64,000 nt of DNA. It comes from Variovorax atrisoli 110B. Its GTDB lineage: Bacteria > Pseudomonadota > Gammaproteobacteria > Burkholderiales > Burkholderiaceae_C. Made by a program: the position numbers and the translations under genes. Every line of letters starts with the position of its first letter. The stretch's first letter is position 1. The stretch is from NCBI RefSeq assembly GCF_000382045.1, contig NZ_KB907452.1:312295-376294 (forward strand). Reading direction: 5' to 3'. This document shows, in pieces, positions 60,442 through 64,000 of this stretch. Below the pieces are notes generated by a model that searched no databases, was not told where the DNA came from, and was given only the letters and a program-made list of their open reading frames with translations.

Positions 60442-61182
60442 TCAGGCGGTCAGCTCGTCCGCGCGCGCCTGCGCGGCGGCGAAGTCGAGGTCGCCCGAAT
60501 AGATGGCGCGGCCGCAGATCACGCCCTCGACGCCGTCGGATTCGACCGCGCAGAGCTGGTCGATGTCGGCCATGTTCGACAGGCCGCCCGAGGCGATCAC
60601 GGGGATGGTCAGCGCCTGGGCCAGCTTGACGGTGGCCTCGATGTTGATGCCCGAGAGCATGCCGTCGCGGCCGATGTCGGTGTAGATGATCGACTCGACG
60701 CCGTAGTCCTCGAACTTCTTGCCCAGGTCGGCCACCTCGTGGCCCGTGAGCTTGCTCCAGCCGTCGGTGGCGACCTTGCCGTCCTTGGCGTCCAGGCCCA
60801 CGATGATGTGGCCGCCGAAGGCGCTGCAGGCGTCCTTCAGGAAGCCGGGGTTCTTGACCGCGGCGGTGCCGATGATCACGTAGCGCAGGCCGTCGTCGAT
60901 GTAGCGCTCGATGGTGTCGAGGTCGCGGATGCCGCCGCCGAGCTGCACCGGGATGTCTTCGCCCACCTCGCGCAGGATCGCCTTGATCGCCGCGTGGTTC
61001 TGCGGCTTGCCGGCGAAGGCGCCGTTCAGGTCGACCAGGTGCAGCCGCCGCGCGCCGGCGTCGACCCACTTGCGCGCCATGGCGGCGGGGTCTTCGCTGA
61101 AGATGGTGGACTGATCCATGTCGCCCTGCTTGAGGCGAACGCAGTGGCCGTCTTTGAGATCAATGGCGGGAATGAGGAGCAT
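60442..61182 (-). CDS. hisA: ProFAR isomerase HisA
   Basis: 246 residues. It begins [20 protein letters not shown], with [20 protein letters not shown] (catalytic Asp region), [34 protein letters not shown] (second Asp) and [13 protein letters not shown]. It follows hisH by 63 nt. It isomerises ProFAR to PRFAR for HisF/HisH. Confidence 0.96.
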   Translation of the reverse strand: MLLIPAIDLKDGHCVRLKQGDMDQSTIFSEDPAAMARKWVDAGARRLHLVDLNGAFAGKPQNHAAIKAILREVGEDIPVQLGGGIRDLDTIERYIDDGLRYVIIGTAAVKNPGFLKDACSAFGGHIIVGLDAKDGKVATDGWSKLTGHEVADLGKKFEDYGVESIIYTDIGRDGMLSGINIEATVKLAQALTIPVIASGGLSNMADIDQLCAVESDGVEGVICGRAIYSGDLDFAAAQARADELTA

Positions 61183-61245
61183 GGAAGTGACGCGAGTGTG
61201 CGAGATCCGGGCTGTCAGAGCCCGGGCCCGGCAGGAAGAACAGGT

Positions 61246-61905
61246 TCAGGGGTTCCAGTGGAGGAAGTTGCGATATAGCTGCAGCCCATGGTCCGCACTC
61301 TTCTCCGGGTGGAACTGGGTTGCAAAAATGTTATCTCGTGCGATGGCCGCGGTAAAGCTCGCGCCGTATTCCGCCTCGCCCACGCTGTGTTTGGGGTCGA
61401 CCGGACGGGCGTAGAAGCTGTGCACGAAATAGAAATAGCTGAGGTCGGGCACCCCCGCCCACACCGCGTGCGGCTGGGCCTGCCGCACCTGGTTCCAGCC
61501 CATCTGCGGCACCTTGAAGCGGCTGCCGTCAGGCTGCAGGCGTCCGGCCAGGTCGAACTTGACCACCTCGCCGGGAATGAGGCCCAGGCCGTCGGTCGGG
61601 CCCTCGTCGCTGCGCGACAGCATCATCTGCATGCCGACGCACACGCCGAAGAGCGGCTTGCTGGCCGCCGCCTCGAGCACCGATTCCTGCAGGCCGGAGT
61701 CGCGCAGCTCGCGCATGCAGTCGGGCATGGCGCCCTGCCCCGGCAGCACCACGCGGGTGGCCTTGCGGACCACGTCCGGGTCGGAGGTGACGAAGACTTC
61801 CACGCCCACCTGGTCGGCCGCGTGGCGCACGGCCTGCGACACGGAGTGCAGGTTGCCCATGCCGTAGTCGACGACCGCGACGGTGTTTGCTGCTACAGAT
61901 TTCAT
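61246..61905 (-). CDS. hisH: Imidazole glycerol phosphate synthase glutaminase subunit HisH
   Basis: 219 residues. Class-I glutamine amidotransferase with nucleophile Cys in [18 protein letters not shown] and His/Glu pair in [37 protein letters not shown] marks the N-terminus. It supplies ammonia to HisF. It lies 19 nt after hisB. Confidence 0.96.
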   Translation of the reverse strand: MKSVAANTVAVVDYGMGNLHSVSQAVRHAADQVGVEVFVTSDPDVVRKATRVVLPGQGAMPDCMRELRDSGLQESVLEAAASKPLFGVCVGMQMMLSRSDEGPTDGLGLIPGEVVKFDLAGRLQPDGSRFKVPQMGWNQVRQAQPHAVWAGVPDLSYFYFVHSFYARPVDPKHSVGEAEYGASFTAAIARDNIFATQFHPEKSADHGLQLYRNFLHWNP

Positions 61906-61924
61906 AGCTTTCAGGCCGCCATCC

Positions 61925-62551
61925 TCAGAGGGAGCCCTTGGTCGACGGGATCACCCCCGCCGAGCGCGGATCGAGTTCGAGCGCGCCGCGCATGGCGCGC
62001 GCGAAGGCCTTGAACACCGTCTCGCACTGGTGGTGCGCGTTGACGCCCTTGAGGTTGTCGATGTGCAGCGTGACGAAGGCGTGGTTCACGAAGCCCTGGA
62101 AGAACTCGTAGGTGAGCTGGCTGTCGAAGGCGCCGATCATCCCGCTGGTGAAGGGCACGTGCATCACCAGGCCCGGGCGGCCCGAGAAGTCGATGACGAC
62201 GCGGCTCAGGGCCTCGTCCAGCGGCACGTAGGCGTGGCCGTAGCGGCGGATGCCCTTCTTGTCGCCCACGGCCTTGGCCACGGCCTGGCCCAGCGTGATG
62301 CCGACGTCTTCCACCGTGTGGTGGCCGTCGATGTGCAGGTCGCCCTGGCAGTCGATCTCGAGGTCGATCAGCCCGTGGCGGGCGATCTGGTCGAGCATGT
62401 GGTCGAAGAAGCCGATGCCGGTCGAGAGCTTGGCCTTTCCGGTGCCGTCGAGGTTGACGCTGACGGTGATCTTCGTCTCGGCGGTATTGCGGGTGACCGT
62501 CGCGACGCGATCGGCAGCACCCGCGAGGGCCGTGGTGGTGGGGGTGGTCAT
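61925..62551 (-). CDS. hisB: Imidazoleglycerol-phosphate dehydratase HisB
   Basis: 208 residues. The two metal motifs are [11 protein letters not shown] and [10 protein letters not shown] in the first half, with [19 protein letters not shown] in the second. It is monofunctional (no histidinol-phosphatase domain). It starts inside the hisC stop (ATGA). About ten extra N-terminal residues precede the family start. Confidence 0.96.
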   Translation of the reverse strand: MTTPTTTALAGAADRVATVTRNTAETKITVSVNLDGTGKAKLSTGIGFFDHMLDQIARHGLIDLEIDCQGDLHIDGHHTVEDVGITLGQAVAKAVGDKKGIRRYGHAYVPLDEALSRVVIDFSGRPGLVMHVPFTSGMIGAFDSQLTYEFFQGFVNHAFVTLHIDNLKGVNAHHQCETVFKAFARAMRGALELDPRSAGVIPSTKGSL

Positions 62552-63645
62552 AGTGAGGCTTCGAGTGCCGCGAGCATCCGCGCATTCTCGTCGGCCGTTC
62601 CGACGGTCAGGCGCAGGCAGTTTGCGAGCAGATCGTGCATTTTAGAAACGTTCTTCACCAGCACCCCGTGTGCCTTCATGCCTTCGAAGGTCTTGGCGGC
62701 ATCGGGCACGCGCAGCAGGATCATGTTGGCGTCGCTCGGCCAGGTCTTCACGCCGGGCAGGCGACCGAGCCCCATCATCAGGCGCTCGCGCTCCTCGCGG
62801 ATCTGGCGGGCCTGCGCCTCGAACACGTCGGCGTGCTCCAGCGCGAAGAGCGCGCACTCGCAGTTCAGCACGCTGACGTTGTAGGGCGGGCGCACCTTGT
62901 CGATCTCGGCGACCAGCCCGGCCGGGCCCATCAGGTAGCCCAGGCGGATGCCGGCCAGGCCGAACTTGCTGAGCGTGCGCATCAGCAGCACGTGGCCGTG
63001 CTTCGCGAGCCGGTCGATGTAGCTGCGCGCGGCGAAGGGCTGGTAGGCCTCGTCGATGGTCACCAGGCCGCCCTGCGCGCCCTGGGCCTCGACGATGCGC
63101 TCGAGCACCGCATCGTTCCAGAGGTTGGCCGTGGGGTTGTTGGGGTACGCGAGGTACACGATGGCGGGCTTCTCGCGCTCGATGGCGGCCAGCATGGCGG
63201 CCTCGTCGAGTTCGAAGTCGGCCGTCAGCGGCACGCCGACGAAGCGCAGTCCCTGCAGCCTCGCGCTCATGGCGTACATGACGAAGCCGGGCACCGGCGC
63301 CAGCACGGTGGCGCCGGGCTTGTCGCAGGCGATGGCCAGCAGCGAGATCAGCTCGTCCGAGCCGTTGCCCAGCATCAGCTCGAAGCCTTCCGGCATCTGC
63401 GCATGCGCGGCCAGTGCACGGCGCAGGTCGGCGCCTCGCTCGCCCGGGTAGCGGTTCAGCGCCAGCGCGCCGAGCCGCGCGCCGAGCTCGGCCTGCAGCG
63501 CGGGCGGCAGGCCGAAGGGGTTCTCCATGGCGTCGAGCTTGATGAAGCCGGTGGCGTCCTGCACCGCATAGGCGTGCATAGACCGCACGTCCTCGCGGAT
63601 GCGGTCGAGCGGAAGGCGGGCGGGTTCGGAAGGAGCAGCGGTCAT
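62548..63645 (-). CDS. hisC: Histidinol-phosphate aminotransferase HisC
   Basis: 365 residues. Class-II fold-type I PLP aminotransferase with [38 protein letters not shown] and [16 protein letters not shown]. The PLP lysine is in [20 protein letters not shown]. It overlaps hisB by 4 nt and the upstream small gene by 4 nt. Confidence 0.95.
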   Translation of the reverse strand: MTAAPSEPARLPLDRIREDVRSMHAYAVQDATGFIKLDAMENPFGLPPALQAELGARLGALALNRYPGERGADLRRALAAHAQMPEGFELMLGNGSDELISLLAIACDKPGATVLAPVPGFVMYAMSARLQGLRFVGVPLTADFELDEAAMLAAIEREKPAIVYLAYPNNPTANLWNDAVLERIVEAQGAQGGLVTIDEAYQPFAARSYIDRLAKHGHVLLMRTLSKFGLAGIRLGYLMGPAGLVAEIDKVRPPYNVSVLNCECALFALEHADVFEAQARQIREERERLMMGLGRLPGVKTWPSDANMILLRVPDAAKTFEGMKAHGVLVKNVSKMHDLLANCLRLTVGTADENARMLAALEASL

Positions 63646-63992
63646 CGGGTGCAGCGGTAGCTGTTGCGGAGGGCGCCGGCCATGACCAGTTGCACGGGCA
63701 TGTCGGCTTCGTAACTGTCGGCGTTGCGGCTCAGCTCCGTCTGGTAGAGCGAGCGCGCCATGGAGGGCTCGAGGCGGCGGCCTTCGATGCAGAAGATCGG
63801 CTTCTGCCCGTTGCGCTGCGAGGCCTCGACGCCTTCGCGCAAGCCTTCGAGCACGCCGACGAGGTAATAGCTGGCGTAGGCCTTGCCGTCCTTCTCGCCG
63901 GCTTCGAGCGTGCGCAGCTCGCGGATGCTCATGGCCTGCGCACCGGTCGCGGCCGCCGCGAGCACGAGCGACAGGAAGGCGGCACGCTTCAT
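63642..63992 (-). CDS. Small secreted protein, Rap1a/Tai-like
   Basis: 116 residues. It has a signal peptide (AAFLSLVLAAAATGAQA) and a short mature domain with YYLVGVLEGLREGVEA, a FCIEGRRLEP cysteine and a C-terminal SYRC cysteine. This helical pattern with two cysteines resembles Rap1a/Tai-type immunity-like proteins, though the match is by eye. It overlaps hisC (ATGA), so it is translated with the his operon. A TGA at 63998-64000 may be the stop of the preceding gene. Function unknown. Confidence 0.65.
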   Translation of the reverse strand: MKRAAFLSLVLAAAATGAQAMSIRELRTLEAGEKDGKAYASYYLVGVLEGLREGVEASQRNGQKPIFCIEGRRLEPSMARSLYQTELSRNADSYEADMPVQLVMAGALRNSYRCTR

Positions 63993-64000
63993 CGGGCTCA

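Overview
The window looks like chromosome of a high-GC betaproteobacterium of the Comamonadaceae, most like Variovorax. This rests on the strong G/C third-position bias, on conserved betaproteobacterial blocks (petABC-sspA-sspB, hisCBHA/hisFIE-tatABC, lolC-lolD, recJ beside an rpfE-type gene), and on GC-rich interspersed repeats of a kind I associate with that group. The genus is an inference. I found no transposase, integrase, phage gene, rRNA or CRISPR array.

Layout. (1) 1-11450: an N-acyl-D-amino-acid / D-amino-acid catabolic cluster with D-aminoacylase, an RpiR regulator, a DSD1-type D-amino-acid lyase, a complete peptide ABC transporter, a secreted lactonase-like beta-propeller and a divergent RidA gene. 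Two matching inverted repeats lie in the divergent promoter region. (2) 11545-19443: housekeeping and regulatory genes (ClpP-like peptidase, ECF sigma factor, LolCD, RpfE-like, RecJ, an SDR remnant, a degenerate GGDEF membrane protein). (3) 19629-34815: a six-gene + strand locus of two tandem giant DUF4132/MolR-family proteins, a MoxR-type AAA+ ATPase, a DUF5682 protein, a VWA protein and a SWIM zinc-finger protein. It matches the uncharacterised yeh locus of E. coli in content and order, and is interrupted by four perfect-period 132-bp repeats. (4) 34831-40311: tRNA-Thr, sspB-sspA, the cytochrome bc1 operon petABC and a NarL-type response regulator. (5) 40312-46367: a long regulatory region, a trimeric autotransporter adhesin built of pentad repeats carrying more than 60 N-X-S/T sequons, and a TPR/GT41 glycosyltransferase. 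(6) 46427-51618: mscL, pdxA, a Nif3-like gene, an MFS transporter and a DegS/DegQ-like protease. (7) 51896-63992: tatABC, a HIT gene, hisEIF and hisCBHA. The his genes are split by a four-gene insertion (mutarotase, dicarboxylate/glutamate symporter, orphan amino-acid binding protein, RecF/OLD-like ATPase).

The most unusual genome-scale feature is a family of about 80-130-bp repeats (13 copies) sharing the skeleton GGGCCGC - CCCCC/GGGGG hairpin - ACACGAAGTG - GGGGG. Eight insertion sites place the element 3-12 nt after a stop codon, in the same orientation relative to the upstream gene. The exception lies in frame inside recJ, in the opposite orientation. A second family of paired GC palindromes occurs twice.

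The best candidates for undescribed biology are the DUF4132-MoxR-DUF5682-VWA-SWIM locus, the adhesin with its neighbouring GT41 enzyme, and the stop-codon-linked repeat family.
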